64,000 bases of DNA from Frigidibacter oleivorans. Lineage in GTDB: Bacteria; Pseudomonadota; Alphaproteobacteria; Rhodobacterales; Rhodobacteraceae. The notes beneath the pieces were generated by a model. It was given only the letters and a program-made list of their open reading frames with translations, was not told the origin of the DNA and did not search any database. Of the stretch, positions 7,736 through 16,400 are shown in pieces (position 1 is the stretch's first letter; each line of letters starts with the position of its first letter). The stretch covers positions 1 to 64,000 of the forward strand of contig NZ_RJRZ01000012.1 in assembly GCF_003993775.1 (NCBI RefSeq), written 5' to 3'. The position numbers and the translations under genes are program-made.

Positions 7736-8788
7736 ATGAGCAAGCACCTTCAGATCGCGCTGATGCAGGCCCTGGACCTGCCTCCCGTCACGGACAAGAC
7801 CGTGCCGGACTGGATCCACCTGCTGCCTGCCGGCGCGGCGATCATGACCGGAGACAACCGCGGTCCCTACCGGGTCACGGATCCCCAGGAGATCGTCGCC
7901 TCGGCCGTCGGGAAGAAGCTCCCGATCGACGAGAACCATGCGATCGACTGGGCCGCCCCCCGTGGAGAGCCCTCCCCGGCCCGTGGCTACATCCTCGAGC
8001 TGCAGGCGCGGGATGACGGGATCTGGGGGCGCGTGGACTGGACCGAGGCGGGCCGTGCCCTGATGGCCGACCGCGCCTATCTCGGGATTTCCCCGGCGGT
8101 CATCCATGACGGCGACAAGCGCATCTTCGGCATCGCGCGCGCCTCGCTCACCAACAAGCCCAACCTGCGCGGGCTCACCTCGCTGCATATGGAGTCCGAA
8201 ATGGATCTGTCCGCCCTGGCAAAGGCCCTCGGCCTCGCCGATGACGCGACGATGGAGGCGATCCTCGCCGCCGTCAGGAAGTTGAACGCCAAGCCCGATC
8301 CCGCGACCGTCGATCTGCAATCGCAGATCGGTCAGATCGGCGTGGCACTCGGCGTCGCCGAGGGCGCGACGCCCGAGACGATCCTCGCCGCCGCGAAGAC
8401 CGTCAGCCAGACCGATGACAAGAAGGTCATCGTCGCCCTGCAGTCGGAGCTGACCACGCTGGCGACCAAGCTCAACGAGGTGATCTCCACGGGCGCCAGG
8501 GCGCGGGCGGAAGGCTTCGTCGACGCCGAGATCAAGCGGGGCCGGGTCGGGGTGAAGCCGCTGCGCGAGCATTACATCGCCATGCACATGGAAGATGCCG
8601 CCCGCGTCGAGAAGGAGATCGCGGCGCTGCCGGTGATCGGCGCCGGCAACACCATCTTGCCGGCCCTGCCGGCGAAGGAGGGCGAGCTCGCGCTCCAGTC
8701 CGAACATGTGGCGGCGGCCAGGGCCCTCGGCCTTGATCCCAAGACCTATGCCGCCGCGCTGAAGGCGGACAACGAGGAGGCACTCTGA
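7736..8788 (+). CDS. phage prohead protease / scaffold (Mu protein I-like)
   Basis: A 350-residue protein. Its N-terminal half (IHLLPAGAAIMTGDNRGPYRV, then DENHAIDWAAPRG and AYLGISPAVIHD) matches the Mu protease I family. This Ser protease removes the scaffold and matures the prohead. The C-terminal half, from residue about 156, is helical and scaffold-like (DLSALAKALGLADDATMEAI...). An internal, in-frame start at 8201 with its own ribosome site probably yields the scaffold alone. The stop overlaps the next start (TGATG). Confidence 0.85.
   Translation: MSKHLQIALMQALDLPPVTDKTVPDWIHLLPAGAAIMTGDNRGPYRVTDPQEIVASAVGKKLPIDENHAIDWAAPRGEPSPARGYILELQARDDGIWGRVDWTEAGRALMADRAYLGISPAVIHDGDKRIFGIARASLTNKPNLRGLTSLHMESEMDLSALAKALGLADDATMEAILAAVRKLNAKPDPATVDLQSQIGQIGVALGVAEGATPETILAAAKTVSQTDDKKVIVALQSELTTLATKLNEVISTGARARAEGFVDAEIKRGRVGVKPLREHYIAMHMEDAARVEKEIAALPVIGAGNTILPALPAKEGELALQSEHVAAARALGLDPKTYAAALKADNEEAL
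8201..8788 (+). CDS. internal-start scaffold protein (Mu Z-like), in frame within the protease gene
   Basis: ATG 8201 is in frame with the protease gene and lies 6 bases behind GGAG (8191-8194). The product would be the last 195 residues, MDLSALAKALGLADD..., a helical, charged protein. In Mu the scaffold Z is made from a start nested inside gene I, so this is the equivalent site. The ribosome site and reading frame are seen directly; production of the short protein is inferred. Confidence 0.55.
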   Translation: MDLSALAKALGLADDATMEAILAAVRKLNAKPDPATVDLQSQIGQIGVALGVAEGATPETILAAAKTVSQTDDKKVIVALQSELTTLATKLNEVISTGARARAEGFVDAEIKRGRVGVKPLREHYIAMHMEDAARVEKEIAALPVIGAGNTILPALPAKEGELALQSEHVAAARALGLDPKTYAAALKADNEEAL

Positions 8789-9234
8789 TGGCCGCGCTGA
8801 CCGCCAACCGCAACACGCCCCAGCTGCTCGATCCGGCGCCGGCGCCCCGTCGCGGCCTTGCCGCCGCCGGCGCGATGATCTTCGCGGGCGCCATGGTCAT
8901 GCGCAACGCCGCGGGTACCCTGGTGAAGGGTTCGACCGCCACCGGCCTCGTTGGTGCCGGCCGCGCCGAGGAACTGGTCGACAACAGCGCCGGTTCGGCC
9001 GGCGATGCCTATGTCGTCTACGCCCCGGGCGTGTTCCGCTATGCCAACTCGGCGGGCGCGGACGAGATCACCGCCGCCGACATCGGCAACGTCTGCTACG
9101 CGGTCGACGATCAGACCGTGGCCAAGACCCATGCCACCAACACCCGCAGCCCGGCCGGCACCGTCGAGGATATCGACGAGCTCGGCGTCTGGGTCCGTTT
9201 CGATGCCGCGCTCACCAAAGCCGCGCTTTCCTGA
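8788..9234 (+). CDS. hypothetical capsid-associated protein, possible decoration protein
   Basis: A 148-residue protein is rich in Ala, Gly and Val (AGAMIFAGAMVMRNAAGTLV; AYVVYAPGVFRYANSAGADE). This short-strand pattern resembles head-stabilising (cement) proteins. It sits between the protease/scaffold and major capsid genes, where lambda-like and some Mu-like phages encode decoration proteins. I do not recognise a defined family; DUF2190-type proteins are similar in size and composition. Start overlaps the previous stop (TGATG). Confidence 0.55.
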   Translation: MAALTANRNTPQLLDPAPAPRRGLAAAGAMIFAGAMVMRNAAGTLVKGSTATGLVGAGRAEELVDNSAGSAGDAYVVYAPGVFRYANSAGADEITAADIGNVCYAVDDQTVAKTHATNTRSPAGTVEDIDELGVWVRFDAALTKAALS

Positions 9235-9246
9235 GAGGTCTGATCC

Positions 9247-10143
9247 ATGAAGTTGACTTCAGCCGCCCTCGACGCGCTCCGCGTCGGCTTTAAGGCCCAT
9301 TTCCAGCAGGCCTTCGACGCCGAGGCAGGCAAGGCCGATTATGCGAAGATCGCCGAGCTGGTCACCTCGTCCGCGGGCGAGGAGAAATACGGCTGGCTGG
9401 GCGAGCTGCCCGGCATGCGCGAATGGATCGGCCCTCGCGTGGTTCACGGCCTGGCCGAGCACGACTATGCGATCAAGAACAAGGATTTCGAGCTGACGGT
9501 CGCCGTCAGCAAGAACCACATCGAGGACGACACGCTCGGCACCTACGGCACCCGGTTCAAGACGCTGGGCCGCGCTGCGGCGCGCCACCCGAACCAGCTG
9601 GTGTTCGGTGCGCTGGCGGCCGGCTTCGCCACCGAGTGCTATGACGGGCAGTTCTTCTTCGACACCGATCACCCGGTGCTGAACGAGGCCGGCGTGCCCG
9701 TCTCGGTGGCGAACACCGATGGCGGGTCGGGCACGCCCTGGTTCCTGCTGGCCACCAGCGAAATCATCAAGCCGATCTTCCTTCAGACCCGGAAGCAGGA
9801 CGAGTTCGTCAGCAAGGACAATGTCACCGACGACAATGTCTTCATGAAGAAGGAGTTCGTCTACGGCGTCGATGCCCGCCGCAACGTCGGCTACGGCATG
9901 TGGCAGATGGCCTGGGGCTCGAAGCAGACGCTCGATGCGGATCATTACGCGACCGCGCGGGCCGCGCTCGGCGGCATGAAGGGCGACTTCGGCTCGCCGC
10001 TCGGCATCAAACCGAACCTGCTGGTGGTGCCGCGATCGCTCGAGGCGCAGGCGCTGGAGCTGCTGAACGCCGAGCGCAATGCCGCCGGCGCCACCAACGT
10101 CTGGCGGAACACCGCCGAGCTCTTCATCTGCGACTGGCTGTAA
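9247..10143 (+). CDS. major capsid protein (Mu gpT-like)
   Basis: A 298-residue protein, MKLTSAALDALRVGFKAHFQ..., has the full length and many hallmarks of the Mu-like major head subunit family. These include GEEKYGWLGELPGMREWIGP, LAEHDYAIKNKDFELTVAV, FFFDTDHPVLNEAG and the C-terminal LGIKPNLLVVPRSLEAQA. It forms the icosahedral shell. Placement behind protease/scaffold and decoration candidate fits. It ends at 10143, 3 bp before the next start. Confidence 0.93.
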   Translation: MKLTSAALDALRVGFKAHFQQAFDAEAGKADYAKIAELVTSSAGEEKYGWLGELPGMREWIGPRVVHGLAEHDYAIKNKDFELTVAVSKNHIEDDTLGTYGTRFKTLGRAAARHPNQLVFGALAAGFATECYDGQFFFDTDHPVLNEAGVPVSVANTDGGSGTPWFLLATSEIIKPIFLQTRKQDEFVSKDNVTDDNVFMKKEFVYGVDARRNVGYGMWQMAWGSKQTLDADHYATARAALGGMKGDFGSPLGIKPNLLVVPRSLEAQALELLNAERNAAGATNVWRNTAELFICDWL

Positions 10144-10146
10144 GTC

Positions 10147-10533
10147 ATGGCCCGCCGCACCCCCAATACCAGCCGCGCCGAAGACAGCCCCGCCGGGGCC
10201 AAGGCGCAAGCGGCCGCTGAAGCGGTGGTCGCAGCGGAGGCGGCCGAGGCCACCTCCGCACCCGATACCGAGGGGGCCACCGACGCGGGGACGCCGGAAA
10301 ACCCTCGGCTGGCCGCCGATGCGGGAGCATCTGCATCCGGCGATGGTGGCCAGCCGCCGGGAGATGACAGCGCTCCGCTGCCGTGCGTGAAGGTCACCGG
10401 CCCGAAGAAGGGCCGGCGCCGCGCTGGCCGGGCCTTCGGGCGCGAGCCTGTCCTGATCCCGATGGACGACCTGACCGAGGACGAGCTGGAGGCGCTGAGT
10501 GCGGATCCGGCGCTGACCGTCGAGTTCGTCTAG
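10147..10533 (+). CDS. hypothetical Ala-rich phage protein (HI1506-like position)
   Basis: A 128-residue protein. The first 75 residues are low-complexity (Ala, Glu, Gly, Pro). The conserved-looking part is the end: KKGRRRAGRAFGREPVLIPM and DLTEDELEALSADPALTVEF. That ending resembles the FluMu HI1506 group found after the capsid gene in Mu-like phages. Function is unknown; head completion is possible from its position. The low-complexity half looks intrinsically disordered. Confidence 0.55.
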   Translation: MARRTPNTSRAEDSPAGAKAQAAAEAVVAAEAAEATSAPDTEGATDAGTPENPRLAADAGASASGDGGQPPGDDSAPLPCVKVTGPKKGRRRAGRAFGREPVLIPMDDLTEDELEALSADPALTVEFV

Positions 10534-10623
10534 GCCCCCGATCCCCGGCGGGAGGCCGGCGGGCAGCGGCCGGGATGGGCGCCGGCCGTGAGAGACCAAG
10601 CCCCGCTCCGCAAAGGGAGCCTG

Positions 10624-10650
10624 CCTGGCGGCGGCTCGATCGCCGCCAGG
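10624..10650. other. perfect 10-bp stem-loop in the gap between capsid and tail-side genes
   Basis: CCTGGCGGCG (10624-10633) and CGCCGCCAGG (10641-10650) pair perfectly around a 7-base loop. No T-run follows, so it is not a standard intrinsic terminator. It lies in the 150-bp gap before the DUF1320 gene. It may slow transcription, protect mRNA ends or separate strongly from weakly expressed genes. Confidence 0.6.
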
Positions 10651-10683
10651 AACGCCACGCACCAGCCACGGATCGCCCGCCCC

Positions 10684-11112
10684 ATGACCTACACCACCCT
10701 TCAGCAGCTGACCGACCGCTATGGCGAGCAGATGCTCGTCATGCTGACGGATCGGGGCGAGGTGGCGACGAGCGTCGTGGACGAGGCGGTGATCGATCGC
10801 GTGCTGTCCGATACCGATGCGGTGATCGACGGCTTCCTGAAGGACCGCTACGTCCTGCCGATCGCCGAGACTCCGCCGCTGCTGTCCGACATCGCCCAGA
10901 TGATCGCCATCTGGAAGCTGCACCGGCATCAGCCCAACGAGAAGATCGAGAAGGACTACAAGGAGGCCATGTCCCTGCTGGACCGGATCGGCAAGGGCGC
11001 GGTGCGCCTGCCCGTCGCCGGCGTCGAGCCCGCCACCGCCAACACCGGCGGTGCGCGCATCACCGACCGCGAACGGCCGCTGACGGCAGAGAACCTGAAG
11101 GGCTTCATCTGA
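10684..11112 (+). CDS. DUF1320 family head-tail completion protein (Mu gp36-like)
   Basis: A 142-residue protein, MTYTTLQQLTDRYGEQMLVM..., is typical of DUF1320 (Mu gp36). The pattern includes LSDTDAVIDGFLKDRYVLPI and LLSDIAQMIAIWKLHRHQP, followed by a helical region. The family resembles adaptor proteins that join portal and tail. Its stop overlaps the next start (TGATG). The ATG at 10684 opens the conserved sequence; further upstream in-frame codons extend into the hairpin region. Confidence 0.85.
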   Translation: MTYTTLQQLTDRYGEQMLVMLTDRGEVATSVVDEAVIDRVLSDTDAVIDGFLKDRYVLPIAETPPLLSDIAQMIAIWKLHRHQPNEKIEKDYKEAMSLLDRIGKGAVRLPVAGVEPATANTGGARITDRERPLTAENLKGFI

Positions 11113-11543
11113 TGCTCGTCCAGGACATCATCGCGCGGCTCGGCGACAGGGTGGTTGCCCTGGCCGGCCGGATCCGCGCCGCCGAGGACTACGCGGCCCT
11201 CCTGCAGATGAAGGGCATCAGCTCCGCCCAGGGCGGAGCCTATGTGATGCCCTCGGGCATCCGGGGCGGCCGCGTCGAGTCGGCCACCGGCGTCTTCACC
11301 CAGATCGTCGACGAGGTGATCGCCGTGGTGATCCTGGTGCCCGCCGAGCGGGGCCTCGGCCGCCAGGGCGCGACCATCGAGAGCCTGAAGCAGGACGTGA
11401 TCCAGGCGCTGTGCGGCTGGGTTCCGGAGGAGGCCATCGGCCCCTTCCAGCTCGTGCGCGGCGCGATGATCAACCTCGGCGAGGGCGCGCTCGCCTTCCA
11501 GCTCGAGTTTTCCGTTCCCGACCAGTTGAGGATCATACCGTGA
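11112..11543 (+). CDS. DUF1834 family protein (Mu gp37-like)
   Basis: A 143-residue protein, MLVQDIIARLGDRVVALAGR.... In Mu-like phages a DUF1834 (gp37) protein follows DUF1320 and is thought to act in tail terminator or neck assembly. Conserved-type features are the mid segment VIAVVILVPAERGLGRQGAT and the closing strand EGALAFQLEFSVPDQLRI. It is coupled at both ends (TGATG upstream, GTGA downstream). Confidence 0.75.
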   Translation: MLVQDIIARLGDRVVALAGRIRAAEDYAALLQMKGISSAQGGAYVMPSGIRGGRVESATGVFTQIVDEVIAVVILVPAERGLGRQGATIESLKQDVIQALCGWVPEEAIGPFQLVRGAMINLGEGALAFQLEFSVPDQLRIIP

Positions 11544-11731
11544 CCCAGAAATCCCGGCCCATGCCCGGAACGGGCGGCAGCTTCACCCGCAAGGCGGACG
11601 GCACGCTCGTGCCGCGGCGGGCGGATCCCGAGCCCGCCGCGCCCTCCGAAACCCTCGCCCCGCCCGTGCTCGAGCCTGTCCAGGACAAGCCCGCCGGGAA
11701 GCCCGCAAAACAGCCCGTGAAGGACGCGTGA
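11540..11731 (+). CDS. small DUF2635-like phage protein
   Basis: A 63-residue protein starts at GTG 11540, overlapping the previous stop (GTGA). The N-terminal motif PGTGGSFTRKADGTLVPR resembles the DUF2635 (Mu gp38) group, and the rest is a Pro/Ala/Lys tail. Such proteins lie between the gp37-like and tail tube or sheath genes. Function is unknown. The short size makes the family call tentative. Confidence 0.5.
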   Translation: MTQKSRPMPGTGGSFTRKADGTLVPRRADPEPAAPSETLAPPVLEPVQDKPAGKPAKQPVKDA

Positions 11732-11732
11732 A

Positions 11733-12671
11733 ATGGCCCTGAAGTGGAAATCGAAGGTGCTGCTGGCGAAGGTCGAGGCCACCTATGGCACCGACCCCAC
11801 GCCCACCGGCGCGCTGAACGCGATCCTCGCGACCGAGGTGCGCCTGACACCGATGGAAGGCCAGGACGTCGGCCGTGAGCTCGAGCTGCCCTGGCTCGGC
11901 GCGCAGGGATCGATCCCGACCGGTCTGCACCAGCGCCTGTCGTTCCGGGTCGAGATGACGCCGTCGGGCGAGGCCGGCACCCCGCCTGCCTGGGGCGTGC
12001 TGCTGCGCGCCTGCGCCGTGGCCGAGACAATCACCGCCGATACATCGGTCGAATACAATCCGGTGACCGACGGGCACGAGTCGATCACGCTCTACCTCTG
12101 GATCGCCAGCACGCTCTACAAGATCTCCGGGGCGCGCGGCACGGCCGTGATCCGGGTCACCGCCCAGGGCATCGTCTATCTCGAGGTCGACCTGACCGGG
12201 CTCTTCTCGCTGCCGTCCGAGACGCCGCAGGCCACGCCGGCCCTGGCCGCGCAGATCGCGCTGAAGCCGGAGGTCGCGACCACCGCCAACACGCCGGTCT
12301 TCACCATCAACGGCACCCCGCTCGTCATGCGCTCCTTCGCGCTGAACCTGGGCAACCAGGTGGAGACCCGCTTCCTGATCGGCTCGGAGAGCGTCCTGAT
12401 CCCCGACAAGATGGAGACGATCGAGACGACGGTCGAGGCGGTGCCGCTGACCACGCTCAACCCCTTCCAGCTCGCCTACAGCCAGACGACGGGTGCGGTG
12501 GCGCTGACCCATGGCACGGCGGCCGGCCGGATCGCGTCGCTGGCGATCCCGGCCGCGCAGATGCAACGGCCCCAGTCGCTGGAGAACCAGCAGAACATCA
12601 AGGAATGGCCGCTGCGCATGGTGCCGCTGCCGACCGCCGGCAACGACCAGTGGACGCTGACGCTCACCTGA
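11733..12671 (+). CDS. phage tail tube protein (siphovirus type)
   Basis: A 312-residue protein, MALKWKSKVLLAKVEATYGT..., has the typical opening of long-tailed siphovirus tail tube proteins (short conserved start, then TYGTDPTPT and alternating strand regions). Its place, directly before a G/GT chaperone pair and a long tape measure, is decisive. No contractile sheath gene accompanies it, so the virion should have a flexible non-contractile tail, unlike Mu itself. Confidence 0.8.
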   Translation: MALKWKSKVLLAKVEATYGTDPTPTGALNAILATEVRLTPMEGQDVGRELELPWLGAQGSIPTGLHQRLSFRVEMTPSGEAGTPPAWGVLLRACAVAETITADTSVEYNPVTDGHESITLYLWIASTLYKISGARGTAVIRVTAQGIVYLEVDLTGLFSLPSETPQATPALAAQIALKPEVATTANTPVFTINGTPLVMRSFALNLGNQVETRFLIGSESVLIPDKMETIETTVEAVPLTTLNPFQLAYSQTTGAVALTHGTAAGRIASLAIPAAQMQRPQSLENQQNIKEWPLRMVPLPTAGNDQWTLTLT

Positions 12672-12729
12672 TCCGGTTGCTGCCCGTCTCCGAAACCCCG
12701 AAAGGCTGAAAGCCAGAAAGCCAGATCCG

Positions 12730-13059
12730 ATGTTCAAGGTGATCAAGAACCCGGTCTTCACCGCAACCGTGAGGGTGACCGCACCGACCGAGGGCGGCGT
12801 GGTCGAGTCGAGCTTCACCGCCCGCTTCAAGGCCCTTCCGGTCAGCGAGATGGCTGCCATCAACACCTTCACGCCCGAAGGCACGGTGGACTTCCTGCGC
12901 GCCATCCTGGTCGGGTGGGAGGGTGTGGCCGACGAGGCCGGCGAGCCGATCGCCTTCAACGACGCCTCCCGCGACTGGCTGATCGATATTGCCTATGTCC
13001 GCACCGCGATCATCAACGCCTACAACGCGGCGATGATGGGCGCGAAACGGGGAAACTGA
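12730..13059 (+). CDS. tail assembly chaperone, short form (G-like)
   Basis: A 109-residue protein, MFKVIKNPVFTATVRVTAPT..., with a mixed strand-helix pattern. It lies between tail tube and tape measure genes, the invariable position of G-type chaperones that coat the tape measure protein. Its last sense codons sit on a slippery heptamer GGGAAAC (13050-13056) immediately before the TGA. A fraction of ribosomes should therefore move into the -1 frame and make the longer GT form. Confidence 0.7.
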   Translation: MFKVIKNPVFTATVRVTAPTEGGVVESSFTARFKALPVSEMAAINTFTPEGTVDFLRAILVGWEGVADEAGEPIAFNDASRDWLIDIAYVRTAIINAYNAAMMGAKRGN

Positions 13060-13409
13060 AGGAGGCCGGGGCGGCATGGGCCCGGGGCGACGCAGACGGA
13101 ACCGCGCTGGACGAAGCCGCTGACGACGCCCGGCTCTGGGGGATCGATCTCCCCGGCGGATGGGAAGACAGGACCGGCTTCGAAGGCATCTGGGCCGAGA
13201 ACGAGGCCGCTTGGACCGCCTTCCTGCTGGTCTCCGGTCAATGGCGCGCCACGCCGCGGGGTCTCGGCGGGACCTACTGGATCGGCCTCGACTACGCGGC
13301 CGCCAAGACCGGCTTCGATCTGGCGGGCCTCACCGTCTCGCCGGAAACCTGGATGGATCTCCGCCTGATCGAACACGGCGCCCGTGAAGAACTGAACCGC
13401 GAAAGGTAG
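12730..13409 (+). CDS. tail assembly chaperone, frameshifted long form (GT-like)
   Basis: The product of a -1 ribosomal frameshift at GGGAAAC: 109 codons in frame 0, then re-reading from base 13056 (LKEAGAAWARGDADG...) for 117 more, about 226 residues. The second frame has no ATG or GTG near its opening, so it cannot be translated alone in a sensible way. Its protein sequence (LWGIDLPGGWEDRTGFEGIW; TYWIGLDYAAAKTGF) resembles DUF1799-type T extensions. It ends 2 bp before the tape measure gene. Confidence 0.7.
13050..13056 (+). promoter_or_regulatory. -1 programmed frameshift slippery site GGGAAAC
   Basis: The heptamer has the X XXY YYZ form in the correct phase: frame 0 reads GGA AAC TGA, and after slipping the two tRNAs read GGG AAA. 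It is followed directly by the stop codon, which promotes slippage. The analogous lambda G/GT site is GGGAAAG. The site and phase are seen in the sequence; efficiency is unknown. Confidence 0.75.
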
Positions 13410-13411
13410 CC

Positions 13412-16400
13412 ATGGCCGGCGAGATCAACATATCCGTCCTGATCCGTCTCGCGGCCGAACAGGCGCGCCGGGAGGCGGCGGCCCTTGGCGGGGACGTGAA
13501 GGCGCTGGGCACCGCGGCCGAGGAGGCCGGCCGCAAGACGTCCGCCGCCGGCGCGGCCATCGATCGGGCCGGTGCTGCGGCGCAGACCGCGGCCAGCGGC
13601 ATCGCGGCGATGACCCAGCCCATCACCCAGATGGTGGGCGCGATGACCGCCGCCGAAACCGTCATGCAACGCCAGGTGGCGGCCTTCGCGGGGATCAAGA
13701 CGGCGTCGGAAGGCGCCTTCGCGGCGCAGCTCCGGCACGGCGCGATGCTCGATGAGCTGAAGGCCAGGTTCAACCCGCTCTTCGCCGCCTCGCGCGACTA
13801 CGAACTGCAGCTCCACGGCATCGCCGAGGCCGAGCGGCTGGGGGCGATTTCCGCCCAGGAGGCGGCCGCGGCGCGGAGCCGCGCGGCGCTGGCACTGACG
13901 CCGTTTACCGCCGGCCTCGGGCAGTTCGGCGACGCCTCGCGCGCCGCCGCCGCCCATGCGGCGAACCTGTCGTTCCAGATGAACGACATCTTCATGATGA
14001 CCGCGGTGGGGCAGTCGCCCTGGATGCTGATGATGCAGCAGGGACCGCAGGTCGTGCAGATCATGGGCCAGATGCGCGGCCAGGGCGTATCTCTGGGCGC
14101 GGCCCTGACCGGGGCGCTGGGCATGGTGCTCAACCCGGTCGGGCTGCTGACCCTCGGCATGATCGGCCTCGGCGCCGCGGGCGTCCAGGCGCTGTCGAGG
14201 CTCGGCGGCGAGACGCGGAGTTTCGACGACGAGCTGAAGGACCTGAACGGCACGCTGGCGCGGATGCGCGGCAATCTCGATCTGCTGGGCACCGTGCGGC
14301 TGGAAGACACCTTCGGCAGCCTCACCGGGTCGGTGCGCGGCCTGGCGCAGGGCATGCTCGATCTGGATCGGGCGGCCGAACTGAAGCAGCTCGGTGACGT
14401 GATCGACGGTTTCCTCGATAGGGACATTGAGGAGAGCTTTCTTCAGTTGACCGCGCGGTCGCTCGCCATCGGCACGATCGGCGGTATGGGGGGCGCGCTC
14501 TCGTTCCCGGAAGAGTCGAGTCGGATCGCGAATTACTCCGCCCTTGGCGCCGCCAATTCTCTCGACGACTTCGAGAAGCGCACCGCCGAGATCAAGGCGC
14601 TTGCAGAGGCTGGCGACATCGAGGCGGTGACCGAGCAGCTGCTGGCGCTGCAGGCGGCGATGGCGGGCGGCGGATCCTTCACCGGCATGACGAAGGAACT
14701 GCGCGAACTCTGGGGCGCGCTCAGCTCGGCCGCGATCGACGCTGCGAAATTCGAAGCGGTCCTGAACGGCACCGCCCAGGCCAATGCGATCACCCACCAG
14801 ATCGACAGAATGGTGCAGGGCTACACGCAGCAGCTGGAGCTGGCGGAAGCCTCGCTGCGCTATGGCGAGAACAGCGTCGAGGTCGAAGGTATCCGTGCCC
14901 GGCAGGCGCGCGAGGCTCTTCGGATCCGGCTCGAGGACATGAAGGTCCAGCAGGGCAGCGCGGAAGAGTTGCGCGCCTATGCGGCGCTCAACGCCAAGCT
15001 CAATGCCGATGCCGACGCAGCACAGGCCCGGCGCCAGAAGGCCCAAACCGAGGTCTTCGCCGATCTTGGGCGCCAGCAGGAACTCTCCACCGCCATCCTG
15101 CAGTTCGGCGAGGATTCGGCCGAGGTCGAGGCCGTCCGCGCCCGCCATGCCTGGGATGTCCAGGCCGCCCGGCTTGCCGAGATGGGCCTCGGACCGCAGC
15201 TGATCGCGATGGCGCAGGCGCTGTTCCAGGCGGAGCGCGACCGGGCGAATGCCATCCGGCAAGGCGCCGCCGACAAGCGCGGCCAGGACCTGCTGGCCGA
15301 CCTGCGCGAGGAGGCCGCGATCGGCCAGGCGATCCTGATCCACGGCGAAGACAGCCTGCGGGTGAAGGAGCTGCAGATCGCGGCCGACCGGCGGGCCTTC
15401 GAGCAGCAGCTCGCGACGATGCGGATCTCCGAGGAGATGAAGACCCATCTGCGCGAGGCCTGGGAGGCGGCGCGGGGGCTGGCCTCGGCCGATCCGTTCG
15501 GCCGCATCGCCGCGGGCAACAGCTATCTGGCGGACCAGCAGGAGCGGATCGACAAGCTCCGGCTCGAGCAGAGCCTCCTGGGCCAGAACGAGGCGATCCA
15601 GCGCCGCACCATCGCGCTGTGGGAGGTCGAGCGCGACCTGCGCCGCGAGGGCATCGACCTGACCAGCGCCCGCGCGGCCGAGATCCGGGCCGCGGCGATG
15701 CAGGAGTTCGAGCTGACCCGCAGCATCGAGCGCCAGACCGCGGCCTGGCAGGACGTCCAGTCCTCGGCCGAGAGCGCCATCGACGGCATCGTCGAACAGC
15801 TCAAGGGTGGCGATATCATCGGGGCGCTGGAGGCGGTTGCCGACGAACTCTCGGACGTGTTCACCGAGCTGGCGGTCACGAACCCGCTGAAGAACGCGAT
15901 CCTCGGCACCAACTACGGCACGATGCAGGACGTCGGCGGCTTGCAGGGTATCTGGGGCCGCCTGACCGGGCAGGCACCGGAGCTGACGGCGACGGCGAGC
16001 AGCATGGGCGTCGGCTCGATGAATGTCACCGCGGCGACGGTGGTTCTCAATGGCAGCATTGCGGGCATGCTCGGGAGCCCGATGGCTGCCATGGGCGCGA
16101 CCGGGATCGGCGCGGCGAACGTTGCCGCCGCGCCGTCGATGTCGGGCGAGATCCAGAGGCAGATCTGGGAGTTCTTCGGGGGCAAGGGACTGGCGCCGCA
16201 TCAGATCGCGGGCATCATGGGCAACGTCCAGGGCGAAAGCGGCTTCAACCCGCTGGCGGTGGGCGACAACGGTACCTCCTACGGCCTGTTCCAGCACCAT
16301 GCGGAGCGCGGCGCCGGCTTGCTGGGCTCGCTCGGCGGCATGAGCGGCCTCGGCAATGTGCAGGGCCAGCTGGAATATGTCTGGCAGGAGCTGATGAGCT

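Noticed and set aside
12915-13055. Independent start for the second tail chaperone frame at 12915
   Set aside because: The first 45 codons are an Arg-rich shadow of the G gene; real-looking sequence begins exactly after the slippery site.
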